Source of the DNA: Spirosoma lacussanchae
GTDB taxonomy: Bacteria > Bacteroidota > Bacteroidia > Cytophagales > Spirosomataceae
NCBI RefSeq assembly: GCF_005870035.1
Contig: NZ_SWJG01000006.1
Location: 124,001 to 188,000 of the forward strand
Direction: 5' to 3'
DNA: 64,000 nt
Part shown: piece after piece, positions 44,095 to 51,217 of the stretch
Layout: the number at the start of each line of letters is the position of its first letter
How positions within the stretch are numbered: the first letter of the stretch is position 1
Notes under the pieces: model-generated
Seen by the model: only the letters and a program-made list of their open reading frames with translations
Told to the model about the DNA's origin: nothing
Databases searched by the model: none
Made by a program: the position numbers and the translations under genes

Positions 44095-45678
44095 CTATTT
44101 ATATAGCTTTACTAACTGCTCCGCACACCGTTCGCCATCCATAGCGGCCGAAACGATACCGCCTGCGTAGCCAGCGCCTTCGCCACATGGAAACAGACGC
44201 CGTACATCGACGTGTTCACAGGAGTCGCGATCGCGGGGAATTCGTATGGGCGACGATGTACGACTTTCAACACCAATAACCTGCCCGTTGTTACTTAGAT
44301 AGCCGCGCATTTTCCGGCCAAAATCGCGTAGTCCCTGTCGAAGGGGCTGCGCAATATGGTCAGGCAGTACGTCTGCCATATCGACCGAAGCCAGGCCAGG
44401 CTGGTAACTCGTAGGTAGTAACACATCGGACACGTGCCCATCTACGAAGTCGGCCACCCGCTGAGCCGGTGCGGTTTGCGATGGTACTCCTTCCGACCGG
44501 CTACCCATCCGGCAGGCCCAGCGTTCCAGTTCCTGTTGGAGAGCCAGTCCGGCCAGCGGCCCTTCGTCTTCGTAGGGCTTGAGATCGGCCTCGGTAATGG
44601 CGACGACTAACCCCGAATTGGCATATTTCGAGTCCCGGCGCGAGGGCGACATGCCGTTGACGACCAACTCGCCGGGGGCTGTGGCGGCCGGTACAATAAA
44701 TCCACCCGGACACATACAAAACGAAAAAACACCCCGGTCTACCCCGCCATAGCGCGTTTGGGTAACCAGGCTGTACGACGCTGCCGGCAGGTAGTCGCCC
44801 CGCTCGGGCCGGTGGTACTGGAACTGATCGATCAGTGACTGCTGATGTTCGATCCGCACGCCCATGGCAAATGGCTTGGCTTCGATCCGGACGTCACGCT
44901 GCTGCAACAGGTAAAAGACATCCCGGGCCGAATGCCCCGTTGCCAGAATAACCCCGATGCCGTGGATTTCCTGCCCATCGGCGGTCACCACGCCACGCAA
45001 CTCGCCCCCGCTCAACTGAAGGTCGGTTACTTTGGTGTCGAAGCGAACCTCGCCCCCGGCGCGGAGAATGGTTTCGCGCAGATCGGCTACCACGTTTGGT
45101 AGTTTGTTGGTGCCAATGTGTGGATGGGCATCAACCAGAATCTGATCCGTTGCGCCGTGCGCGACAAATATTTCGAGTATCCGCCGAACATCGCCCCGTT
45201 TGGTTGAGCGGGTGTACAGTTTGCCGTCTGAGTACGTACCAGCACCTCCTTCGCCGAAACAATAGTTCGACTCGGGGTTAACGATATGGTCTTTGTTGAT
45301 AGCCGCCAGATCCCGACGTCGGGCGCGTACGTCGCTGCCTCGTTCCAGCACGATGGGTTTTATACCCAGCTCAATCAGGCGTAGCGCAGCGAACAGACCG
45401 GCTGGTCCGGCCCCGACCACGAGGGCCTGGGGCGCCTGGCTAACGTCATGTTGGGGCTTCTGGTACTGAATCAGGGGAGGAGGAGTTATACCTACATACA
45501 CCTCGGCATCGATGTGGACACGGACCTGTCGGCCGCGGGCATCGACCGATTGCCGGCGTTTGCGCACATGGGCAGGTACATCGGCCGGAAGCCGAAGCGC
45601 CCGAAATGCCTGCTCCTGAAAAAGTTGATCGTCGAAAGCCTGTTCCGGATCGAGCGTTAGCGAAAGCTGATGAATCAT
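44095..45678 (-). CDS. FAD-dependent dehydrogenase (COG2509 type)
   Basis: A 527-residue uncharacterised FAD-dependent protein. An N-terminal domain of about 100 residues precedes the Rossmann motif VVGAGPAGLFAALRLIELG near residue 105. The conserved blocks NYCFGEGGAGTYSDGKLYTRST and CPGGFIVPAATAPGELVVNGMSPS are diagnostic of this family. LFPCGEGAGYAGGIVSAAMDG binds the FAD near the C-terminus. The reaction is unknown; family members are widespread in Bacteroidota. It lies upstream of the NUDIX gene. Confidence 0.9.
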   Translation of the reverse strand: MIHQLSLTLDPEQAFDDQLFQEQAFRALRLPADVPAHVRKRRQSVDARGRQVRVHIDAEVYVGITPPPLIQYQKPQHDVSQAPQALVVGAGPAGLFAALRLIELGIKPIVLERGSDVRARRRDLAAINKDHIVNPESNYCFGEGGAGTYSDGKLYTRSTKRGDVRRILEIFVAHGATDQILVDAHPHIGTNKLPNVVADLRETILRAGGEVRFDTKVTDLQLSGGELRGVVTADGQEIHGIGVILATGHSARDVFYLLQQRDVRIEAKPFAMGVRIEHQQSLIDQFQYHRPERGDYLPAASYSLVTQTRYGGVDRGVFSFCMCPGGFIVPAATAPGELVVNGMSPSRRDSKYANSGLVVAITEADLKPYEDEGPLAGLALQQELERWACRMGSRSEGVPSQTAPAQRVADFVDGHVSDVLLPTSYQPGLASVDMADVLPDHIAQPLRQGLRDFGRKMRGYLSNNGQVIGVESRTSSPIRIPRDRDSCEHVDVRRLFPCGEGAGYAGGIVSAAMDGERCAEQLVKLYK

Positions 45679-45895
45679 ACGATAGGAAGGCCGGTGTTTA
45701 TCCGGCAGGAATTGACAAAACTACGCACAAAAAAGGCTGTTTACGGATAACAGGGGCCATTTTGTTTGGGTTCGTTACCGGTGAATTACTTATACAACAT
45801 GGGCCGTAAGAAGCGGCCAGGCCGGGCATTGGTGTACTTTTTTAAACTACTGTAAATTGGTAGAGTTATATACGTCAACACAATCGACTCAACGT

Positions 45896-46324
45896 ATGAA
45901 ACAGATACTTGCCACCTTCGCCTGCGCCTGGTTAATAACTGGGGCGGCTCTGGCCCAGCAGCGCACTAATTCTACAGCTGCCCAGTCATCGGGAACAGCC
46001 ACCAATGCCGGTACCGGCAATACGCTCGAGCAGAACAGCGCGGGCAGTGTAACCACCGGAGCGGCTACCAATGGCTCTGCCAACTCGACCCCGCCCAATT
46101 CGTCCAGTACGAACACCAGCAACGGGGCAACGGCAACGTCGGGGCTAAATAACACCCTGGAGCAGAACAGCGCGGCAACCGTTACATCAGCCAACGGTCC
46201 TACAACGACTACGACGGATGCACGTAGCAGCACCATGACCGGTGGCACGTCGACCAAAGCCCGCACTAAAAAAGAGAATCTGATAAACCTGAAGCCCAAT
46301 AAAGATCCGAAAAAGGACCAGTAA
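45896..46324 (+). CDS. Secreted low-complexity Ser/Thr/Asn-rich protein
   Basis: About 142 residues. The start at 45896 gives a signal peptide (MKQILATFACAWLITGAALA). The mature part is Ser/Thr/Asn/Ala-rich and disordered-looking. It contains two copies of the motif NTLEQNSA (near 42-49 and 88-95), each followed by an Ala/Val-Thr-rich tail. The C-terminus becomes basic (KARTKKENLINLKPNKDPKKD). No family is recognised. A second small exported protein follows 35 bp downstream. Function unknown. Confidence 0.6.
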   Translation: MKQILATFACAWLITGAALAQQRTNSTAAQSSGTATNAGTGNTLEQNSAGSVTTGAATNGSANSTPPNSSSTNTSNGATATSGLNNTLEQNSAATVTSANGPTTTTTDARSSTMTGGTSTKARTKKENLINLKPNKDPKKDQ

Positions 46325-46358
46325 AATGGTTTGTAGGGTCGTCAATCACCGAATCGCC

Positions 46359-46631
46359 ATGAAAAAACTCCTAATTATAGCCGTCTTAGCCGCCCTGCCA
46401 ACGCTGGCCAACGCCCAGCGGGAAAGTGTAAAGAGCGGTAATAAATACAACAGCGCAGCGGCTCGGGTCCCTGATGCGGAGAAAGAGCGGGTCGCGGCCG
46501 AAAAGTTTAACGGGCAGAAGCCTGACCAACCTCAGAAACCCAAACCTAAATCGGGTAAGCAGCCTGTGCAGGGACCTACGGAGAACGGAGGCCGGGTAAA
46601 AAATCCGACTACCAAAAGCGGCAACCGTTAG
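46359..46631 (+). CDS. Small exported basic protein
   Basis: About 90 residues. The start at 46359 gives a clear signal peptide (MKKLLIIAVLAALPTLANAQ). The mature part is highly charged and Pro/Lys/Gln-rich (KFNGQKPDQPQKPKPKSGKQ), without predicted secondary structure elements. It follows the NTLEQNSA-repeat protein by 35 bp and probably shares its transcript. A terminator lies about 110 bp downstream. No function is visible. Confidence 0.6.
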   Translation: MKKLLIIAVLAALPTLANAQRESVKSGNKYNSAAARVPDAEKERVAAEKFNGQKPDQPQKPKPKSGKQPVQGPTENGGRVKNPTTKSGNR

Positions 46632-46740
46632 TTCCAGCGTGTGAAGCGAGACGGTCTATACATCTCCTAACTAAAAAGACCAAGCATAGCCAATGAAAAG
46701 CAAGGCAGATAATTTTAAAATAATACCTTGTGTATGCAAC

Positions 46741-46776
46741 AAAAAAGCTCCTACTTGATATAGGAGCCTTTTTTGT
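46741..46776. terminator. Bidirectional terminator upstream of icd
   Basis: A stem GCTCCTA/TAGGAGC (46747-46753, 46761-46767) is flanked by A6 on the left and T6 on the right, the classic symmetrical intrinsic terminator. It closes the small exported-protein pair on the plus strand. Confidence 0.85.
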
Positions 46777-46881
46777 TGAACCAGTCAAACGAATCAGCTA
46801 GCTGGCGGATAGATTGACAAAAGGGCATTTGTTGCAATGAGTAGTCATTTTGTGGTAAGCTAAATTAGCTAAACAAATATT

Positions 46882-46915
46882 TTTGATAGTATTACTATCA
46901 TATTGGTTATTTTTG
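46882..46915 (+). promoter_or_regulatory. icd promoter with embedded palindromic operator (site 2)
   Basis: A -33-like TTTG (46882-46885) and -7-like TATTTTTG (46908-46915), 22 bp apart, match the Bacteroidota pattern. Between them lies the perfect palindrome GATAGTATTACTATC (46885-46899), identical in sequence to site 1 read from the other strand. A repressor there would block RNA polymerase. Confidence 0.7.
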
Positions 46916-46944
46916 CTTTCCTTTGTGCGGTAATTTATACGCAC

Positions 46945-48390
46945 ATGGAAAAAACACCCATCACAGTTGCTTATGGGGACGGTATTGGTCCCGAAATTAT
47001 GCAGGCTACCCTCGATATCTTACAGGCTGGCGGTGCTCAGCTCGATATCGAGACGATTGAGATTGGCGAAAAAGTGTATCTCAGCGGCAACTCCGCCGGT
47101 ATAGCTCCTGAGGCCTGGGAGTCGCTTCGGCGCACGAAGGTTTTTTTGAAAGCACCGATTACAACACCCCAGGGCGGAGGCTTCAAGAGCCTGAACGTAA
47201 CGACGCGTAAAGTGCTGGGTCTGTTTGCCAATGTTCGGCCCTGTGTGGCTTATTCCCCATTCGTCAGCACCAAGCATCCGGCTATGGATGTGGTTATCGT
47301 GCGGGAAAACGAAGAAGATTTGTACGCGGGCATCGAACACCAGCAAACTCAGGAAGTAGTGCAGTGCCTGAAGCTCATCTCGCGGCCCGGTACCGAAAAA
47401 ATCATCCGCTATGCGTTCGAGTATGCCCGCGCCTACGGGCGTAAGAAGGTGACCTGCTTCAGTAAAGACAACATCATGAAGCAGACCGACGGCCTGTTCC
47501 ATAAAGTTTTTGACGAAGTAGCGGCCGAGTATCCGGAGCTGGAAAACGAACACTGGATCGTTGACATCGGAGCGGCCAAACTTGCCGACACTCCAGAAGT
47601 ATTCGATGTGATTGTCATGCCGAATCTCTACGGGGATATACTGTCAGACGTGGCTGCTCAGATTGCGGGGTCGGTCGGTCTGGCCGGTAGCGCGAACATT
47701 GGGCAGGAAGTGGCCATGTTTGAAGCCATACACGGATCGGCTCCCCGTCGGGCGGGTCAGAACCTGGCCAACCCATCGGGGCTGTTACTTGGCTCGATCA
47801 TGATGCTGGTTCATATTGGCCAGAACGAAGCGGCTGAGCGCGTACATAACGCCTGGCTCAAAACGCTGGAAGATGGTATTCATACGTATGACATCTTCGA
47901 CGCCAGCGTGAGCACCGAGAAAGTCGGCACCCGCGAATTTGCGCAGGCTGTTATTGCCCGGCTCGGCCAGAAACCCCAGCAGTTAACCCCGGTCAGTTAT
48001 GCGCAGGCTAAAAACGTAAGTTTCAACGTAACGCCGAAGCCCCAGGCGCCCGTAGCGATTGAAACGGTAGGTGTCGATATCTTCCTTCGCCATACGGATC
48101 GGGACCCGAACAAACTCGGCCAGACCCTCAAAACACATAAAGCAGGCGCTATGAGCCTGTCTATGATCACAAACCGGGGGGTTAAAGTATGGCCAGATGG
48201 GTTTGCGGAAACGTTCTGCACGGATCACTGGCGGTGTCGTTTCAAATCGGAGGCCCTGGAGCCGTCATCGTATCAGGATATTCTGGCGCTGCAGCAATCC
48301 ATTACGGAAGCTGGTTTCGAGATTATCAAAACCGAGAATCTCTGCACCTTCGATGGGCAGCCCGTTTTCTCGGCCGGACAGGGAGCATAG
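46945..48390 (+). CDS. icd: NADP-dependent isocitrate dehydrogenase (Thermus-type)
   Basis: A 481-residue member of the isocitrate/isopropylmalate dehydrogenase family, converting isocitrate to 2-oxoglutarate in the TCA cycle. The ORF opens 42 bp earlier, but the start at 46945 (MEKTPITVAYGDGIGPEIM) fits the family. Motifs include the substrate loop LNVTTRKVLGLFANVRPC, IVRENEEDLYAGIEH, the metal site VMPNLYGDILSDVAAQIAG and the cofactor loop EAIHGSAPRRAGQNLANPSG. A C-terminal extension of about 130 residues (TVGVDIFLRHTDRDPNKLG...) matches the longer Thermus/Bacteroidota form. Its promoter carries the candidate TetR operator. Confidence 0.93.
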   Translation: MEKTPITVAYGDGIGPEIMQATLDILQAGGAQLDIETIEIGEKVYLSGNSAGIAPEAWESLRRTKVFLKAPITTPQGGGFKSLNVTTRKVLGLFANVRPCVAYSPFVSTKHPAMDVVIVRENEEDLYAGIEHQQTQEVVQCLKLISRPGTEKIIRYAFEYARAYGRKKVTCFSKDNIMKQTDGLFHKVFDEVAAEYPELENEHWIVDIGAAKLADTPEVFDVIVMPNLYGDILSDVAAQIAGSVGLAGSANIGQEVAMFEAIHGSAPRRAGQNLANPSGLLLGSIMMLVHIGQNEAAERVHNAWLKTLEDGIHTYDIFDASVSTEKVGTREFAQAVIARLGQKPQQLTPVSYAQAKNVSFNVTPKPQAPVAIETVGVDIFLRHTDRDPNKLGQTLKTHKAGAMSLSMITNRGVKVWPDGFAETFCTDHWRCRFKSEALEPSSYQDILALQQSITEAGFEIIKTENLCTFDGQPVFSAGQGA

Positions 48391-48444
48391 CCAGCATCTG
48401 GCTGCTAATCAAACACTCAGGTATCATAATAGACAGACACTATC

Positions 48445-48726
48445 ATGACAAATCAACACGATTTTCAACTCATCAATGGCCGATTCAGTAGCAATGAGGC
48501 CGAGTTATTGATCAGTGAACTGGCCCAGGCCAAAATACAGCACCATATGCGTCGGATTGCCTGGCACGATTATGCCGAAGAAGACATCAAGGCCCTGGAA
48601 GTCCGCATCCGCGAAATAGAAACCGACCTGCGCGAAACAATCCGGCTTATCAAGACAACCGCCGGGCCTGAAGGGTCAGTGGATATCGAGGGAGTTATCC
48701 GAATGCGTTTCGTTCGTCAGGTGTAG
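48445..48726 (+). CDS. Small helical protein
   Basis: A 93-residue protein of unknown family. It is predicted to be mostly helical, with a charged heptad-like middle (KALEVRIREIETDLRETIRLI). No signal peptide or membrane segment is present. It starts 54 bp after icd on the same strand and may be co-transcribed. Its final 51 bp overlap the 3' end of the convergent histidine kinase gene, so transcription of either affects the other. Function cannot be assigned. Confidence 0.6.
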   Translation: MTNQHDFQLINGRFSSNEAELLISELAQAKIQHHMRRIAWHDYAEEDIKALEVRIREIETDLRETIRLIKTTAGPEGSVDIEGVIRMRFVRQV

Positions 48727-50100
48727 TACCGATTGACGCAGGGCCGCGTTGGTCTGCGTCGGTAAACTGATCCGGAAGGTGGTCCCCTTATTTAAGACAG
48801 ACTCTACCTCAATCCGGCCCTGATGGAGGTCAATGATGCGTCGGGTCAGGGCCAGTCCAATGCCGTGCCCATGAATGGTCAGTACGTTCTCAGAGCGGAA
48901 AAACGGTTCGAAAATATGTTGAATGTCGCCGGGTGGAATTCCCTGTCCATGGTCACTGATGGTCAGATGAATTTCGCCCGGCTCAAAAGCGATTCGTACC
49001 GATACCTGCTCGTCGGCTGAATACTTGCATCCGTTTTCGAGCAGGTTCTGAAGCGCCGTCTGCAACAGTGACTCTTCGCCCATGATCACCAGGTCTTCTT
49101 CCTGATCGGGCAGGTTTTCGAAGTCGATGTCGATCTGATAGGAAGGTTTTTTCTGGGTGATCTGGCTCTGGGCCTGCCACAGCAGCTCATCGATCCGGAC
49201 GGGCTGGTATCGCAACATAACCGCGTCGGCGTTGGCCTGGGCCAGCTCGAGAAGTCCATTGACCAGACGAATCATGTTCTGCACCTCATCGAGCAAACCG
49301 TCCAGCGCGGCTTCGTAGTCCGGTCCGGTTCGGGGTTGCAGCCGGGTCACCTCAATCTGGCCCATCATGACCGTCAGCGGAGTCCGGAGTTCGTGCGACG
49401 CATGTGAAACAAAACTCTTCTGGGTAACGAAGGCCACCTCAAGGCGACTCAGCAGGGCGTTGAAGGTGCGGGCCAGCGCAGCCAGTTCATCTCGCTGACG
49501 ACCAACCCGGAGCCGCTCATGAATGTTAGTGGCGGAGATAGAGTTGACCTGAGCAATAAGTTCAGCAACGGGCCGGAGCGCATCGGTCGCAAACAGGTAA
49601 CCGGCAATGCCGGCGATGAGCAGGCTGAGCAGCCATCCTACCGCCAGCAAATCGCGCAATCGGCCGAGTTTGCTAAAGCCGTAGCGATCATTGGCCGAGA
49701 CAAAAATAACGAACGACTGACCCCGGCTATTCTGCGACCGCACGCCAACGGCTTCTATATCGCCCTGTCGGAGGTACTGGGGTTGTCGGGTTGTAATTCG
49801 GCGCAGGAGGCCCGGCGATACCGGAAAGCGGGGGCGCTGAGCGCCTTTGCTGTATAGAACCAGACCCTGGTCATTGTAAATAGTGATCTGCTCATCGATC
49901 ATGAACGACAGATCTGTACGGGGCATTTCGCCAACATCTTCCCGCAACTGAATGGTGGTGAAAGCGCGTTCCTCGAGTCGCTGCTGAAATTCCTGTTGTC
50001 GAAACTGATCGTAAAAATAATAGACAGACCCCGTAAACAGCAGCATGATTAACGCGACCAGAAGCACGAAAAGCAGTGTTAGGCGAGTCCGTATATTCAT
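48676..50100 (-). CDS. Sensor histidine kinase (two-component, EnvZ/CusS-like layout)
   Basis: A 474-residue membrane kinase. TM1 is LLFVLLVALIMLLFTGSVYYF, the periplasmic sensor spans about 35-150, and TM2 is LLAVGWLLSLLIAGIAGYLF. A HAMP domain follows. The phosphoacceptor H-box FVSHASHELRTPLTVMMGQIE lies near 237, then the N, G1 (GQGIPPGD) and G2 (HGHGIGLAL) boxes of the ATPase domain. It follows its OmpR-type response regulator by 82 bp. Close to the CzcCBA operon, it may sense metal or envelope stress, but the ligand is unknown. Confidence 0.93.
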   Translation of the reverse strand: MNIRTRLTLLFVLLVALIMLLFTGSVYYFYDQFRQQEFQQRLEERAFTTIQLREDVGEMPRTDLSFMIDEQITIYNDQGLVLYSKGAQRPRFPVSPGLLRRITTRQPQYLRQGDIEAVGVRSQNSRGQSFVIFVSANDRYGFSKLGRLRDLLAVGWLLSLLIAGIAGYLFATDALRPVAELIAQVNSISATNIHERLRVGRQRDELAALARTFNALLSRLEVAFVTQKSFVSHASHELRTPLTVMMGQIEVTRLQPRTGPDYEAALDGLLDEVQNMIRLVNGLLELAQANADAVMLRYQPVRIDELLWQAQSQITQKKPSYQIDIDFENLPDQEEDLVIMGEESLLQTALQNLLENGCKYSADEQVSVRIAFEPGEIHLTISDHGQGIPPGDIQHIFEPFFRSENVLTIHGHGIGLALTRRIIDLHQGRIEVESVLNKGTTFRISLPTQTNAALRQSVLHLTNETHSDNSLDIH

Positions 50101-50182
50101 GGAAATAAAGGCGGGGCAGGGGGAAGTAGCGAAAGAACTGGTGAGTAGACTGGTGCGGCTTTCCTACCCCGGTTCTCCTCTG

Positions 50183-50860
50183 TCACTCCTCTTTGAGCAT
50201 ATAGCCCATACCAATTACGGTATGAATTAATTTATGGGGAAAGTCTTTATCGACTTTTTTGCGGAGAAAGTTAACGTAAACATCGATTACATTCGTGCCG
50301 GTATCGAAATGGATATCCCAGACTTTCTCGGCAATGTCGACTCTGGAAACCACCCGGCCCCGATTCCGCATCAGGTAATCGAGCAGACCAAATTCCTTAG
50401 CCGTTAGTTCGATGCGTTTGTTGCCCCGGCGGGCTACCTTCTCGTTCAGGTCCAGCTCCAGATCGCCTACTTTCAATACATTTGACTGGGTGCCGGGGTC
50501 GGTAGCCCGTTTGGTCAGGGCGCGCAGGCGGGCCATCAGTTCCCGAAATTCGAACGGCTTGACCAGGTAGTCGTCGGCGCCGGACTCGAAACCCGTCAGT
50601 TTATCATCTACCGAACTCATGGCAGTCAGCATCAGAACCGGCGTCCTGACCTGCTCCTGCCGCAGGGCCTGAACAACGTCATACCCATTCATTTTGGGCA
50701 GGTTAACGTCCATTACAATAACGTCATACGTATTGTTCAGGGCCATATTTCGACCTACTTGTCCGTCGTAGGCAATATCTACCTCACAGGATTGCTCTTC
50801 CAGTCCTTTTTTTACGAACGAGGCCAACTTTGGCTCGTCCTCAACCATCAGAATCTTCAT
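50183..50860 (-). CDS. OmpR-family response regulator
   Basis: About 225 residues from the start MKILMVEDEPKLASFVKK; the upstream extension to 50902 is not family-like. The receiver domain has the phosphoacceptor Asp in VIVMDVNLPKMNGYDV near 51 and the Lys in DDYLVKPFEF near 101. The winged-helix DNA-binding domain includes KVARRGNKRIELTAKEFGLLDYL. It forms a pair with the kinase just downstream. The closest likely targets are the metal-efflux genes upstream on the same strand. The region between holds a structured RNA candidate. Confidence 0.95.
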   Translation of the reverse strand: MKILMVEDEPKLASFVKKGLEEQSCEVDIAYDGQVGRNMALNNTYDVIVMDVNLPKMNGYDVVQALRQEQVRTPVLMLTAMSSVDDKLTGFESGADDYLVKPFEFRELMARLRALTKRATDPGTQSNVLKVGDLELDLNEKVARRGNKRIELTAKEFGLLDYLMRNRGRVVSRVDIAEKVWDIHFDTGTNVIDVYVNFLRKKVDKDFPHKLIHTVIGMGYMLKEE

Positions 50861-50948
50861 ATCGGCAACATACGCACCTATTTTGTTATTTAAAAATGGC
50901 AAACGGTTTTATTTTAAGGTGACGAGTGCAAAAAAACAAATACCCCCA

Positions 50949-51066
50949 AAAACAAAAAAGCCGCTCCGAAAATCGGGGCGGCTTTCCGCTTCTATCCACA
51001 CCATTTCAAGACAGGTAACCGATGGTTACCACGTCTTGATGTTCAACCTTCCCTTTGTAAAGGATT
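50949..51066 (-). ncRNA. Candidate small RNA or structured leader
   Basis: On the minus strand a promoter-like TTG (51100-51102), 19-bp spacer and TACTTTAG (51073-51080) precede about 117 nt of non-ORF sequence. This begins with a small hairpin CCTTTACAAAGG. A longer hairpin follows: TCAAGAC, G/AC bulges, GGTAACC, loop ATC, GGTTACC, GTCTTGA (51006-51039). It ends with an intrinsic terminator. It could be a free small RNA or the attenuated leader of the downstream response-regulator gene (start 97 nt further). Not matched to any family I can name. Confidence 0.55.
50957..50985 (-). terminator. Intrinsic terminator of the RNA candidate
   Basis: A 13-bp stem (AAAGCCGCTCCGA, 50957-50969, with 50973-50985; one G-T pair) and 3-base loop, followed on the minus strand by TTTTTTGTTTTTGG. 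It could also end read-through from the czcA operon. Confidence 0.85.
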
Positions 51067-51072
51067 GTTATG

Positions 51073-51102
51073 CTAAAGTAAGCAAATTTCTTCGTAGCGC
51101 AA
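51073..51102 (-). promoter_or_regulatory. Predicted promoter of the RNA candidate
   Basis: TTG at 51102-51100 and TACTTTAG at 51080-51073 with a 19-bp spacer resemble the Bacteroidota -33/-7 pattern (one mismatch in TAnnTTTG). Confidence 0.45.
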
Positions 51103-51217
51103 GATCGGTTCGGACATTTTGATTCTGCGCAATGCCCTCAACTACGTTGCGATTTAACTAATAAACGCTACTACAGCGGTTAAAATTATCTAACGTAGTA
51201 ACTTTTGAGTTCGGGTC

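Larger units (their letters stand above)
46632..46944. other. 313-bp intergenic region with terminator and icd promoter
   Basis: No gene is seen. It holds a short bidirectional terminator (46741-46776) and, near its end, the promoter and palindromic operator of the isocitrate dehydrogenase gene (46882-46915). Confidence 0.7.
50861..51217. other. 357-bp noncoding region between response regulator and czcA
   Basis: No ORF is supported. It contains a promoter-like pair, two hairpins and an intrinsic terminator, listed separately, and the AT-rich leader of the response regulator gene. Confidence 0.7.
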
